NCBI RefSeq assembly: GCF_002356355.1 | Contig: NZ_AP018052.1 | Coordinates: 1,426,001 to 1,490,000 of the forward strand | Direction of reading: 5' to 3' | From: Thiohalobacter thiocyanaticus | Lineage (GTDB): Bacteria > Pseudomonadota > Gammaproteobacteria > Thiohalobacterales > Thiohalobacteraceae | Length of the DNA stretch: 64,000 nt | Part shown: positions 9,578 through 18,402 of the stretch, piece after piece | Position numbering within the stretch: the first letter of the stretch is position 1 | Layout of the letters: every line of letters starts with the position of its first letter | Made by a program: the position numbers and the translations under genes | Notes under the pieces: generated by a model | The model's database searches: none | Seen by the model: the letters and a program-made list of their open reading frames with translations, nothing else | Told to the model about the DNA's origin: nothing

Positions 9578-10528
9578 ATGTCGGTGGACTTGAAAAATAC
9601 GTTGGTTATTGGCATCTCTAGCCGTTCCCTTTTTGACCTCGAGGGAGAAAACCGTATCTTCGAGGAGCAGGGTCTGGATGCCTATCGCGCCTATCAGATC
9701 GACCACGAGGACGTGCCGCCGAAGCAGGGCACGGCCTTCCACCTGGTCGAGGCCATCCTCAAGCTCAACCAGTATCGTGAACAGGGCCGCCCGCCGTTGG
9801 TCGAAGTCATCATCCTTTCGCGCAACGATGCTGGCATGGGCCTGCGCATATTCAACGGCATCAAATCCTACGGCCTGGATGAGCATATCACCCGCGCCGC
9901 CTTCGTCAGCGGTGCCTCGCTTGCGCCCTATCTCGACGCCTATTCCGTTGACCTGTTTCTGTCCAAATCCGAACAGGATGTCCAGGAGGCGGTCAATGCC
10001 GGTGTGGCGGCGGCCGTCATCCAGGAGCCGCCAGAAGGTTACGAGCCGGACCGGGATGTCATCCGATTGGCCTTCGATGGGGATGCCGTACTGTTCTCCG
10101 ACGAGGCGGAACGCGTCTTTCAGGAGGTGAAGGCAAGAGACGGACACGAGGCGGCAGTGCAGGCATTCGTCGATCACGAGCGGGAGAACGCCCAAAAGGA
10201 GCTCCCCGAAGGCCCATTCGGCAAGCTTCTCAAGACCCTGGCCAAGATGAACGGCCGCTTCCCGCCGGAAGAGCGGCCGGTGCGCATCGCGCTGGTCACC
10301 GCCCGCAATGCACCGGCGCATGAACGGGTCATCCGCACTCTGCGCGCGTGGAACGTGGATGTGGACGAAGCCTTCTTCCTTGGCGGCCTGCCGAAAGCGC
10401 CGGTCCTGCAGGCATTCAGGACACACCTTTTCTTCGATGACCAGCCGGCGCACGTGGACCCCGCTTCGCGTACGGTCCCGGCGGGACAGGTGCCTTACCT
10501 CAAACTCACATCATCAGAACAGGATTGA
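9578..10528 (+). CDS. Cytosolic 5'-nucleotidase (NT5C1A-like)
   Basis: Matches the PF06189-type 5'-nucleotidase family (HAD-like, related to mammalian cytosolic 5'-nucleotidase IA), which hydrolyses nucleoside monophosphates. Family landmarks: VIGISSRSLFDLE near the N-terminus, VEVIILSRNDAGMGLRIFNGIKSYGL, the LAFDGDAVLFSDE acid loop (~164-176), RIALVTARNAPAHERVIRTL and FFLGGLPKAPVL. Start ATG is 2 bp after the hsdS stop, so it is part of the restriction operon. A nucleotidase here could act on nucleotides released by restriction, deplete nucleotide pools during infection, or remove a signal nucleotide made for the CARF-like regulator. All three are inference. Confidence 0.87.
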   Translation: MSVDLKNTLVIGISSRSLFDLEGENRIFEEQGLDAYRAYQIDHEDVPPKQGTAFHLVEAILKLNQYREQGRPPLVEVIILSRNDAGMGLRIFNGIKSYGLDEHITRAAFVSGASLAPYLDAYSVDLFLSKSEQDVQEAVNAGVAAAVIQEPPEGYEPDRDVIRLAFDGDAVLFSDEAERVFQEVKARDGHEAAVQAFVDHERENAQKELPEGPFGKLLKTLAKMNGRFPPEERPVRIALVTARNAPAHERVIRTLRAWNVDVDEAFFLGGLPKAPVLQAFRTHLFFDDQPAHVDPASRTVPAGQVPYLKLTSSEQD

Positions 10529-10531
10529 AGC

Positions 10532-11587
10532 ATGCCAATAACAGAAATAAGCAGGCAGGTCCGTGACCAGATCGTTGCACAGGTCGAACGCGCCGGCTGG
10601 GAGGTGCAGCTGAGGAAGGACGGCAGGGACCGCTATGTGAAGGTCCTGATGTTCGTCTCCCGCCGCACTGGCGATACCCTCTACATTCCCAGGCAGGGTA
10701 TGTCCGTGGATGGTGGCGGGATGCCGAAGTATTTCAGGGTGGTCATCCACCCCGACGCGGCCCAGCCTGACTGTTTGGATAGTGAGAACGGTATCACCCA
10801 GGCCCGCAATCGGAAGACGGGTAGTGAATATTTCGCCAGCTCGAATTACCAGGCGTTCCCGGTGCGGGAAGGTGCCGACGAGCCCGCCGGTATCTGCTAC
10901 GACGCCCGGGACCTCGAGGCGCTGGGCCGGTTGCTGGATTGTCTTTCGGAACGGAAGTCACATGCCACTGCGGAAACAGAGCCAGCCGCCACTGCCCAGG
11001 CATCGGAGAGTTCGGGTATGCCGATCACGGATCCGCAGGCACACATCCCCGCACAGGTGGTACAGCGCGCCGAAAGCCGGACCAGCACCCTGGCCACGCG
11101 GCCCGAGGGGGTATTGAAAAGCGGTCTGGTCATCGACTCGCCGCACATCGAGCGCATCCTGGAAGGCGAAAAGATCTGGGAGATGCGCTCTTCCCGGACC
11201 GCCACGCGGGGCTGGATCGCCCTAATCAGGAAGGGCAGCGGGACGGTGGTCGGGGTGACGAGGATCGTGGATGTGCTGGGGCCGCTCTCACTAGACGAGC
11301 GGCTGGCCGCGCTGGACAAGCACAGGATCGATGAAGCCCAGCTTCGCAGCGGCGAGGTGGAGAAGTGGGTCTATGCCTGGGTGCTGGAGGAGGCGCAGCC
11401 GCTGCCCCGCCCGGTCGCCTACCAGCATCGCAGCGGCGCGGTCATATGGGTTACCCTGGACGAGCCTGTCATCGAGGCGATCTGTGCGCAGGTCAAGGGG
11501 CTGCAGCCAGGGAATGGCGTGAATACTTTTATACCTAATGCAGGCTTCAAATTTCCTGAAGCGAGCGAAATCGACGCCGATACATGA
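10532..11587 (+). CDS. ASCH-domain protein with unknown N-terminal domain
   Basis: The C-terminal part (~198-315) reads as an ASCH domain, a PUA-like fold tied to RNA or modified-nucleic-acid binding: LVIDSPHIERILEGEKIWEMR, then GWIALIRKGSGTVVGVTRIVDV. The N-terminal ~140 residues form a separate alpha/beta domain (WEVQLRKDGRDRYVKVLMFV, GMPKYFRVVIHP) that I do not recognise. A low-complexity Ala/Ser/Thr linker joins them. Start is 3 bp after the nucleotidase stop. Being last in the restriction operon, it may sense modified bases or cleavage products; this is inference from context only. Confidence 0.75.
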   Translation: MPITEISRQVRDQIVAQVERAGWEVQLRKDGRDRYVKVLMFVSRRTGDTLYIPRQGMSVDGGGMPKYFRVVIHPDAAQPDCLDSENGITQARNRKTGSEYFASSNYQAFPVREGADEPAGICYDARDLEALGRLLDCLSERKSHATAETEPAATAQASESSGMPITDPQAHIPAQVVQRAESRTSTLATRPEGVLKSGLVIDSPHIERILEGEKIWEMRSSRTATRGWIALIRKGSGTVVGVTRIVDVLGPLSLDERLAALDKHRIDEAQLRSGEVEKWVYAWVLEEAQPLPRPVAYQHRSGAVIWVTLDEPVIEAICAQVKGLQPGNGVNTFIPNAGFKFPEASEIDADT

Positions 11588-11659
11588 GAGGTGTGCCCGT
11601 CCCAAGGGCCTGGACAGGTCGTCGTGGCAAAAATCCCCTTTATTTTATAAGTTTAAACT

Positions 11660-13168
11660 ATGTCTACCAAGCATCTGGCGGAATTATTGGACAGATTGGC
11701 GAATGCCATCGTCACCCTCGAGGGCGTGGCGCTCATCTGTATACTGATCGCGCTCGTCGCCCTCTACAATTATTTGCGGTTCCGTGCTCGTATAGCGCCG
11801 ACGGTTCGGGAGTTCAAGCAAGCCTGTGATCGGCTCAAGTCAATAGAGGGCGAGGAAGGCTTTGCGGCTGAATACTATGCCTTTGATGAAGCGATAAAAA
11901 AGTCATCCATGCTTCAGCACGCCTGGCATGAGTTTTCGGAAACCCTGCTGCTGCCCGACCCTGACCTCGACGACGGCCCCGATGTGGTCAGGAATACCGC
12001 GGATGCCGATGCCTATTTCTCCCGGCAGACGATCCTGCAGCCCATCGTGGATCTGCGCTGGTACAGTGCCGTCCCGAATATCCTGACGGGCATGGGCATC
12101 ATGTTCACCTTTGTTGGGCTAGTCGCCGGTATCTACCTCGCCAGTGACGGCCTTGGCGGTGGCGTGGAGGAGGCCAAGCAGGCGCTGGAGCGGTTGCTCG
12201 GCGGCGCATCCCTGGCCTTCATGACTTCGATTGTCGGATTGTTCTTTTCCCTGTTGTTCTCCGCTCTGGAAAAGCGTTGGGTACACAGGTTCGACCGGCT
12301 GATCAATGAATGGGTCAACGAGCTGGATAATCGTCTGTCCCGGGTGACCCCTGAGCACCTGGCGCGGGAGAGCCTGAAGGAAGCCCGGCAACAAACGAGC
12401 ATCTTCGCAGCCTTCTCTAATGATCTGGCATTCTCGATCTCGAAGGTGCTGGAGGAGCAGGTCAAGGCCCCGATGTCGGAGGCGATGGAGCGCCTGGTTT
12501 CGGCGGTTGAGGGCTTGCGGGCCGATCAGGGGGCATCCAATGAGGCCATGCTCAAGGAGGTGGTCAGTCAGTTTTCCGACTCGATCCAGGGTGCTGCCGG
12601 TACCGAAATGGAGGCGTTCGCCGAGACCGTCCGGAGCCTGAATGACAATCTGGTGACAAGTGTCAACGAACTCTCGGAGGTGGCCAAGGATATCGGCACC
12701 ATCACGGGTGATACCGCCAAGATCCTGGACCGGACTGGTGAGCTGGTAAACGAGATCCAGGAAGCCTACGAGCATCTCACCGGGGCCGCGGATCCCCTCG
12801 TTGCCGCGGCCGACCGGGTACAGGAAGGCAGTGCCGCCCTGCAGGATGCGGCGCTGAAGGTGACCGGATCGACGGATTCGATCGGACAGGCGGTTGAAAA
12901 TCTCGCCGAGTTGCAGGAGAACGTCAAGGCCGCATGGGATGACTACCAGAGCCGGTTCGAGGATGTGGATAATTCCCTGGGGAGAACCTTCCAGGAGATT
13001 GACGACGGCCTCTCTCGCTACACCTCATCGATGCGTGAATTCGTTGAACAGCTCGATGCGCATGCCAGCAGTATCGTCCGTGATCTCTCCGGCGCAGTGA
13101 AGGAGCTAGGCGAGGGGATCGAAGAACTGCGCGAAGTGATGGAGGCCAGTGGTGAAACGGCCGGCTGA
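11660..13168 (+). CDS. zorA: Zorya anti-phage system motor stator protein ZorA
   Basis: MotA/ExbB-like proton-channel subunit of Zorya. TM segments lie at ~20-40, ~135-158 (ILTGMGIMFTFVGLVAGIYLA) and ~185-207 (ASLAFMTSIVGLFFSLLFSAL), the MotA arrangement. Residues ~225-502 are a long alpha-helical, Glu/Gln/Ala-rich cytoplasmic tail. In characterised Zorya a ZorA5-ZorB2 complex forms an ion-driven motor whose tail extends into the cytoplasm and is thought to transmit the infection signal to ZorC/ZorD. At 502 residues this tail is shorter than I recall for the E. coli protein (~730). Starts 72 bp after the ASCH gene and overlaps zorB by 20 bp. Confidence 0.93.
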   Translation: MSTKHLAELLDRLANAIVTLEGVALICILIALVALYNYLRFRARIAPTVREFKQACDRLKSIEGEEGFAAEYYAFDEAIKKSSMLQHAWHEFSETLLLPDPDLDDGPDVVRNTADADAYFSRQTILQPIVDLRWYSAVPNILTGMGIMFTFVGLVAGIYLASDGLGGGVEEAKQALERLLGGASLAFMTSIVGLFFSLLFSALEKRWVHRFDRLINEWVNELDNRLSRVTPEHLARESLKEARQQTSIFAAFSNDLAFSISKVLEEQVKAPMSEAMERLVSAVEGLRADQGASNEAMLKEVVSQFSDSIQGAAGTEMEAFAETVRSLNDNLVTSVNELSEVAKDIGTITGDTAKILDRTGELVNEIQEAYEHLTGAADPLVAAADRVQEGSAALQDAALKVTGSTDSIGQAVENLAELQENVKAAWDDYQSRFEDVDNSLGRTFQEIDDGLSRYTSSMREFVEQLDAHASSIVRDLSGAVKELGEGIEELREVMEASGETAG

Positions 13169-13928
13169 ACATACCACATTCGAGGATGACGGGGCGGGCT
13201 ATCTGATCTCCGTCAGCGACATGATGGCGGGGCTTTTGTTTGTTTTCATGATTACGCTGATGGCCTTCGTGATCAATTTCCAGCAAGCCAGCGCCGAATT
13301 CAAGGAAATCAATCAACGGTATACCAATGCCGAGCGGGTGCGAGCGGAAATGCTTGAACGGATCCAGCAGGCGCTCGAGAGGCACGATATTCATGTTGAA
13401 ATAGATGAGCGGCACGGCGTGCTGAGGCTGACCGAGAATGCCATTCTCTTCCCGACGGGCAGGGCGTGGCTGAAAGAATCGGAACTAATGAAACTGAGCC
13501 GGATCGGTGAGGTGCTGTCCGATATCCTCCCGTGCTATACCGCCGGAGACCTGCCCGAAGGGATCGATTCAGCCAGCTGCGATGAGGATTACCGGGGGCG
13601 TCTGGATTCGGTATTCATAGAAGGCCATACGGACAACGTGCCTATTCGAAGCGCACAATATGACGATAACTGGGATCTGTCCGCGGCAAGGGCGATTTTC
13701 ACCTATCACGAACTCGTGGATGACAACCCGGTACTGGCCGGACTGACAAATCAGAAGGATCAGCCCGTATTCAGTGTCAGTGGCTATGGTGAGGGCAGGC
13801 CGGTTCGCCGTCACGAGGTACCCACTGGTGATAGCGCGAACCGCCGAATTGACCTGCGTTTCATCATGACACCGCCCAATGAAGATAACCAGCTGGTGCA
13901 GAAAATGAGAGAGGCGGGTGTCAAGTAG
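13149..13928 (+). CDS. zorB: Zorya anti-phage system stator partner ZorB
   Basis: MotB/OmpA-like inner-membrane subunit that anchors the ZorA ring to peptidoglycan and carries the ion path. It has a short cytoplasmic N-terminus, one TM segment (~25-46) preceded by the plug-side aspartate in SVSDMMAGLLF (D24), a short coil, and a C-terminal OmpA-like peptidoglycan-binding domain (VFIEGHTDNVPI, NWDLSAARA, VSGYGEGRP, NRRIDLRF). Start is one of two consecutive GTG codons (13149 or 13152). It overlaps zorA by 20 bp and zorC by 1 bp. Confidence 0.94.
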   Translation: MVKRPAEHTTFEDDGAGYLISVSDMMAGLLFVFMITLMAFVINFQQASAEFKEINQRYTNAERVRAEMLERIQQALERHDIHVEIDERHGVLRLTENAILFPTGRAWLKESELMKLSRIGEVLSDILPCYTAGDLPEGIDSASCDEDYRGRLDSVFIEGHTDNVPIRSAQYDDNWDLSAARAIFTYHELVDDNPVLAGLTNQKDQPVFSVSGYGEGRPVRRHEVPTGDSANRRIDLRFIMTPPNEDNQLVQKMREAGVK

Positions 13929-15358
13929 TGGCCGGCCTGAAGGAAAGCCTGTCAAGCCGGGTTGTCACGTCGCCGCATAGCGAGAGTTGGCCCGCACCGG
14001 CGCTCGAAACAGCGATTCGTGAGGCGCGCTGGAAACTGGCCCGGGTTGAGCCCAGAGATCCGCCGCAGTGGGAGCTGGATGCAGTAAGAACCCGGCTGCG
14101 TGCGCTGCTCCCATCTCCAAAGAAACTGTATGACGCACCCCGGTCCTTGATAAGGCGTGGTGCCTGGCTGCTGTTTGAACCGGGTTCGGCTGATGGTGAA
14201 ACGGCCTTCGCCAGCGAGCGACGCTTTATCGAAACCTATTTCCGGCGTGTCTATGGTGACCGAATGCAGGGGACGGTAATCGCTATAATCAGGGCGTTTC
14301 TCGCCGCGTACCCGGCACAAGAGGATTATTTCAATCCCGTACGGAAAGCGCTGGGCCAGATGGTCAGTGATATCGACGGTGTCCGTCTGCGTGTTGTCAA
14401 GGAGCAGGTCGACAAGTTCGGACTGCTTGAGGAAAATGCCCCGACTGTACTCGCCGAACAACTCGCCCAGGCTGAGAGAGAGCCTGAGCAAGTACTGGAG
14501 CAGGCCGGCCTTACTGGAGACTGTGCCGTACGGGGGCTGATTGAGTATGCCTATGCCGCGCTGCTGGATCATATCGGCCAGTGGCTCAAAGATTCCGACA
14601 ACGCTGAGGCATTGCTGCAGCGGCTGTTCCGATTTTCGATTGTCCGGCAGCCCGCAGGAGCCGCGTTTCGGTTCCCTCGCTACAGAAATCAACTCATAGA
14701 ATCCGTATTGATGCCTTTTTCGGAGCGAGATCCGTCGGATTCCGAGCAACGCGTCATCCGGGACTTTCTGCTTGAGCATGTCGGTGACCCCCGTACCCAT
14801 CGGGGTGAATGGTACGGAGTGAGTGACGCTGCCCGCGCGGTCATGATGCAATGGCTGGTTGAGGAGACAATGGAAGACTTTTTCCGCCTCCTCAATGCGT
14901 TGTCGGATACGGACCGGGAAGTTGACAGACACTGGCGGTATCGCCGCGCATTTTGGATGGCGTATCTCCGTCACGGCTACATTCGGGATGCCTGGATAGC
15001 GCTGGCCTCGGGTGCTGAACGTCTGGCCAGGCAGCGGTTCAAGGCAACCAAGGACGGCTATGGAACCGTCTCCGGAAACGGGACAAAGGCGAATCATGCG
15101 GTGTTGCTGATGCGGATTGATGATCTGGTTATTACCGAATGGAATCACACAGGAAAATATCGCGTATGGCAGATGGATGACCGGCACTGCCCACGTCTGT
15201 ATCAGCGCAGCTATTCGCGCCAGGAACTCATGAACCAGCCAAGACATGACGGGGCTCACATGGGAGCCGAGAACGGGACCTGGCAATCGAATCTAGCCGG
15301 TTATGTCAGGCGTAAAACCGGTGCGTCAGTTTCCGCACGTGAGTATCTCAGGGGCTGA
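13928..15358 (+). CDS. zorC: Zorya type I effector component ZorC (EH-signature protein)
   Basis: Type I-specific Zorya protein. The C-terminal region carries the EH signature: MRIDDLVITEWNHTGKYRVW with E and H about two residues apart, followed by PRLYQRSYSRQEL and an H-rich segment ending in WQSNLAGYVRRKTG. ZorC is reported to bind DNA and act with ZorD downstream of the ZorAB motor. The N-terminal ~300 residues are helical without a motif I recognise. Start GTG shares one base with the zorB stop. Presence of ZorC and ZorD, rather than ZorE, makes this Zorya type I. Confidence 0.9.
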   Translation: MAGLKESLSSRVVTSPHSESWPAPALETAIREARWKLARVEPRDPPQWELDAVRTRLRALLPSPKKLYDAPRSLIRRGAWLLFEPGSADGETAFASERRFIETYFRRVYGDRMQGTVIAIIRAFLAAYPAQEDYFNPVRKALGQMVSDIDGVRLRVVKEQVDKFGLLEENAPTVLAEQLAQAEREPEQVLEQAGLTGDCAVRGLIEYAYAALLDHIGQWLKDSDNAEALLQRLFRFSIVRQPAGAAFRFPRYRNQLIESVLMPFSERDPSDSEQRVIRDFLLEHVGDPRTHRGEWYGVSDAARAVMMQWLVEETMEDFFRLLNALSDTDREVDRHWRYRRAFWMAYLRHGYIRDAWIALASGAERLARQRFKATKDGYGTVSGNGTKANHAVLLMRIDDLVITEWNHTGKYRVWQMDDRHCPRLYQRSYSRQELMNQPRHDGAHMGAENGTWQSNLAGYVRRKTGASVSAREYLRG

Positions 15359-15361
15359 TCG

Positions 15362-18205
15362 ATGGCAGAACTTGCATGGCATGTGAAAGATGATGGAGTT
15401 GAATTTCAGCTGCAGGCGGAAGGCAAGCGGGTTCCACTGGATCAATGGGGCATGCACTCAATCGACCTTTCATCGGGTCAGGGCACACCGGGTCCCCTGC
15501 TCGCTCGTATGGAGGATGGCATTGCGCAGCCGCAGGGCCAGGACCGCCTGTTCCTGCGCCACGACGCGGTTGCTGACCTGGATGATGACGAAGCGGCTCA
15601 GCTCGGGCTCCCCGAGCCGGCACCTTACCGGTTGCAGATACGCGGTCAGGGATTGCTCGCCAGTCCCGGGTTCGAGCTCAAGTCTGTTTTTGTGACATAC
15701 GACAGCCGCCCCGTCATGGGGTTGAAGCGACATGGTGCTGTACTGATAGCTGCCGGTAAGACTTATCTGCTGCATGAACCCCTGTATTCGATTGTGAAGG
15801 GGATTGAGCATTTCCGTGCCTCGCCCCCGAAGGATATGGATGAGCGCTTTGCGCGATGGGCTGAACTCAGGCTGCTGCTTCCCGAGGATGCGGTGGTGGG
15901 GGATCAGCTGAAGAATATGAATATCGTCCGCCCGGATGCCCTGACGCTCAATATGGTGGAGGATGATCAATTCGACCCGGTTCTGCTGACTCGTACGTCT
16001 CAGAGTGAGGTCGATTTGGATGATACACCTGAATACTCCGCGATCCTGCCTGAGTCCCACCATGACACCTTTGCCAACCGATTTCGAGAGCTCGACACGG
16101 TGCGGCATCATTACGCCCTGGGCGGGGGCTGGTATGTCCTGGTGCCCGAGCATGTCCAGAAGGCGTTAACCGCGGTCAAGAAGGCACAGGACCGGCCCGC
16201 GCCGCAACGCAGGGCCTTTCTTGCTAATCCGTTTGCCGCCATAAGGGAGGAACTGGGAGACGACGCGGAAACAGATCTCGAGGATTTGTTCGAGGAGACG
16301 CCGGAATTTCTGAGTGAACGGGTACAGGCTATTGGCGAGTGGGTGCCCAAGGCAAACGTTTATATGCTGCCGAAGGGAAATCAATGGCTCCCACCTGAAG
16401 AAGTGGAAATCGCCATCCCGGTGGATAATGCCTTACTCAGTCTCAAGGCTGGCGAACTCCCTGATGCGCTGGAAAAGGTGGAGGAGGCGCTTGCAAACGG
16501 CCAGCGGGAGGTGACGCTGGACGGCCAGACGATTGCGGTCAGTGAAGAGGTGGCAGACACCCTCTCCAGGCTTGTCGTTAAACCCGCCGGGGATGAAAAT
16601 GTCACGACCGAGCCGCATGATAAAAAGACCGTACTTGCGCCTGTGCTCATCGACAATATCGATGAGCTCGGCTACCAGGCTCCATCCCAGCGCAGGGAAG
16701 GTGAGGCGGGTGGTCTGCCTGTCGGCCTGAAAACGACGACGCTCTTTCCGCACCAGGTACAGGGGTTGCGCTGGCTTCAGCAACATTGGATAGCAGGCAG
16801 TCCGGGCGCGTTGCTCGCGGACGACATGGGATTGGGCAAGACACTTCAAACCCTGGCTTTTCTTGCCTGGCACAAGGAGATGGCAGGCCATTCGCGGAAC
16901 AGGTCCAAGCCGTATCTGATTGTGGCGCCGACCGGTTTGCTGAAAAACTGGGCTGATGAGGCCGAAAGCCATCTGATGCCGGGCGCACTGGGCAGCCTGG
17001 TAAAGGCGTTTGGCCAGGATCTAAAGGAACTGACAGACCTTGGCTCCGCGCAACGAAAACAACGGCTGCAGGACGCTGAGTGGATTCTCACCACGTATGA
17101 GACACTACGGGACAAAATTTCGCTATTCCTGCCCGTGGAGTGGGGGGTTCTCGTATTTGACGAAGCCCAGAAAATCAAGAATCCAGCCGCACGACTGACT
17201 GAGGCCGCAAAATCGCTCAAATCCGATTTTACATTGCTCCTCACGGGCACGCCTGTTGAAAACCGGCTTGCGGATCTATGGTGCATCGTTGACGCCGCCG
17301 CACCCGGGTTCCTCTGCTCCATGAAGGAGTTTCACGATGCCTATGAGGTGCCATCCAGCAATGCATCGGACGTCCCGGCTGAATTGCGGACAATGCTTCA
17401 GGAAGAGGGTGAGCCCCCACTGATGCTTCGCCGGCTGAAAGAGCACCATCTTGACGGACTGCCGGATAAACAGAGTAATGTCATCCGGCACCCAATGCCG
17501 ACACCTCAGATTGAGGCTTATGATGCGGCACTTGCAAAAGCCATGCAGGCTAAGGGTAAACGTGGGGCGATGCTCGAAGTGCTGCACGGCTTGAGGATGA
17601 GTTCGCTTCTGCCCCAGCGTATAGGGAATGAGGGTGTGACGGATGAGGTGGTCGAAACCTCTGCACGATTGATGGCACTCGTGGAGATCCTGGATGAAAT
17701 CAGCAATAAGGCGGAGAAGGTGCTAGTTTTCCTCGAGTCGCTGAAACTCCAGGAATACCTTATCCCCTATCTCCAGCAGCGTTATCGTCTTCACAGGCCC
17801 CCGGTTCGGATCAGTGGGCAGGTGGGAGGTGCCGAGCGAAAGTCCCGCGTTGATGAGTTTCAGAATGGACCAGAAGGGCAGTTTGACGTGATGATTCTGT
17901 CGCCGAAGGCCGGGGGTGTCGGTCTGACGTTGACCGCCGCCAATCATGTGATCCATCTGTCACGATGGTGGAATCCGGCAGTCGAGGATCAATGTACGGA
18001 TCGCGTATATCGAATCGGTCAGAAACGTCCTGTGACGGTTTATTATCCGCTAGCAGAACATCCCAGATATGGAGACGGGTCATTCGATGTCAAGTTGCAT
18101 GAGTTGTTGGAGTCGAAGCGGAGCTTGAGCCAGACTGCGTTATCTCCACCAGCCTTGGCGGAATCTGAATTCGAGAATTTCTATGATTCGGTGCTGGCTA
18201 ACTGA
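15362..18205 (+). CDS. zorD: Zorya type I SNF2-like helicase/nuclease ZorD
   Basis: SNF2-family ATPase that in type I Zorya degrades or translocates on invading DNA. The first ~440 residues are a ZorD-specific N-terminal region. The helicase part has LLADDMGLGKTLQTLAF (~485-500), DEAQKIKNP (~600), LLTGTPVENRLADLW, then in RecA2 the SPKAGGVGLTLTAANHVIHL and RVYRIGQKRPVTVYY motifs. The protein ends about 30 residues after motif VI, so no separate C-terminal domain is visible. Starts 3 bp after zorC. Last gene of the co-oriented block. The ~200 bp after it contain no clear terminator. Confidence 0.95.
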   Translation: MAELAWHVKDDGVEFQLQAEGKRVPLDQWGMHSIDLSSGQGTPGPLLARMEDGIAQPQGQDRLFLRHDAVADLDDDEAAQLGLPEPAPYRLQIRGQGLLASPGFELKSVFVTYDSRPVMGLKRHGAVLIAAGKTYLLHEPLYSIVKGIEHFRASPPKDMDERFARWAELRLLLPEDAVVGDQLKNMNIVRPDALTLNMVEDDQFDPVLLTRTSQSEVDLDDTPEYSAILPESHHDTFANRFRELDTVRHHYALGGGWYVLVPEHVQKALTAVKKAQDRPAPQRRAFLANPFAAIREELGDDAETDLEDLFEETPEFLSERVQAIGEWVPKANVYMLPKGNQWLPPEEVEIAIPVDNALLSLKAGELPDALEKVEEALANGQREVTLDGQTIAVSEEVADTLSRLVVKPAGDENVTTEPHDKKTVLAPVLIDNIDELGYQAPSQRREGEAGGLPVGLKTTTLFPHQVQGLRWLQQHWIAGSPGALLADDMGLGKTLQTLAFLAWHKEMAGHSRNRSKPYLIVAPTGLLKNWADEAESHLMPGALGSLVKAFGQDLKELTDLGSAQRKQRLQDAEWILTTYETLRDKISLFLPVEWGVLVFDEAQKIKNPAARLTEAAKSLKSDFTLLLTGTPVENRLADLWCIVDAAAPGFLCSMKEFHDAYEVPSSNASDVPAELRTMLQEEGEPPLMLRRLKEHHLDGLPDKQSNVIRHPMPTPQIEAYDAALAKAMQAKGKRGAMLEVLHGLRMSSLLPQRIGNEGVTDEVVETSARLMALVEILDEISNKAEKVLVFLESLKLQEYLIPYLQQRYRLHRPPVRISGQVGGAERKSRVDEFQNGPEGQFDVMILSPKAGGVGLTLTAANHVIHLSRWWNPAVEDQCTDRVYRIGQKRPVTVYYPLAEHPRYGDGSFDVKLHELLESKRSLSQTALSPPALAESEFENFYDSVLAN

Positions 18206-18402
18206 GACCGTTATTGTTGAATTTTATAAGAAACGGAGAGCGCCCATTTTCAGCCTGACCCGGCTGTGCGGTTATGCAGCGGAATATCGCCGATGCATCA
18301 ACTCCGAGAACTGCTGTTGCAGTTGGTCTATATCCTCACAGCCCTCCGCACAACTGTGAGCTCGCGCTATATATCAAAGGAAGTATCAGTTCGCTATCAA
18401 AC

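Noticed and set aside
11624-11642. Possible sigma-54 site before zorA (gtggcaaaaatcccctt)
   Set aside because: The -12 GC is replaced by CT at the required spacing; only the -24 half matches.
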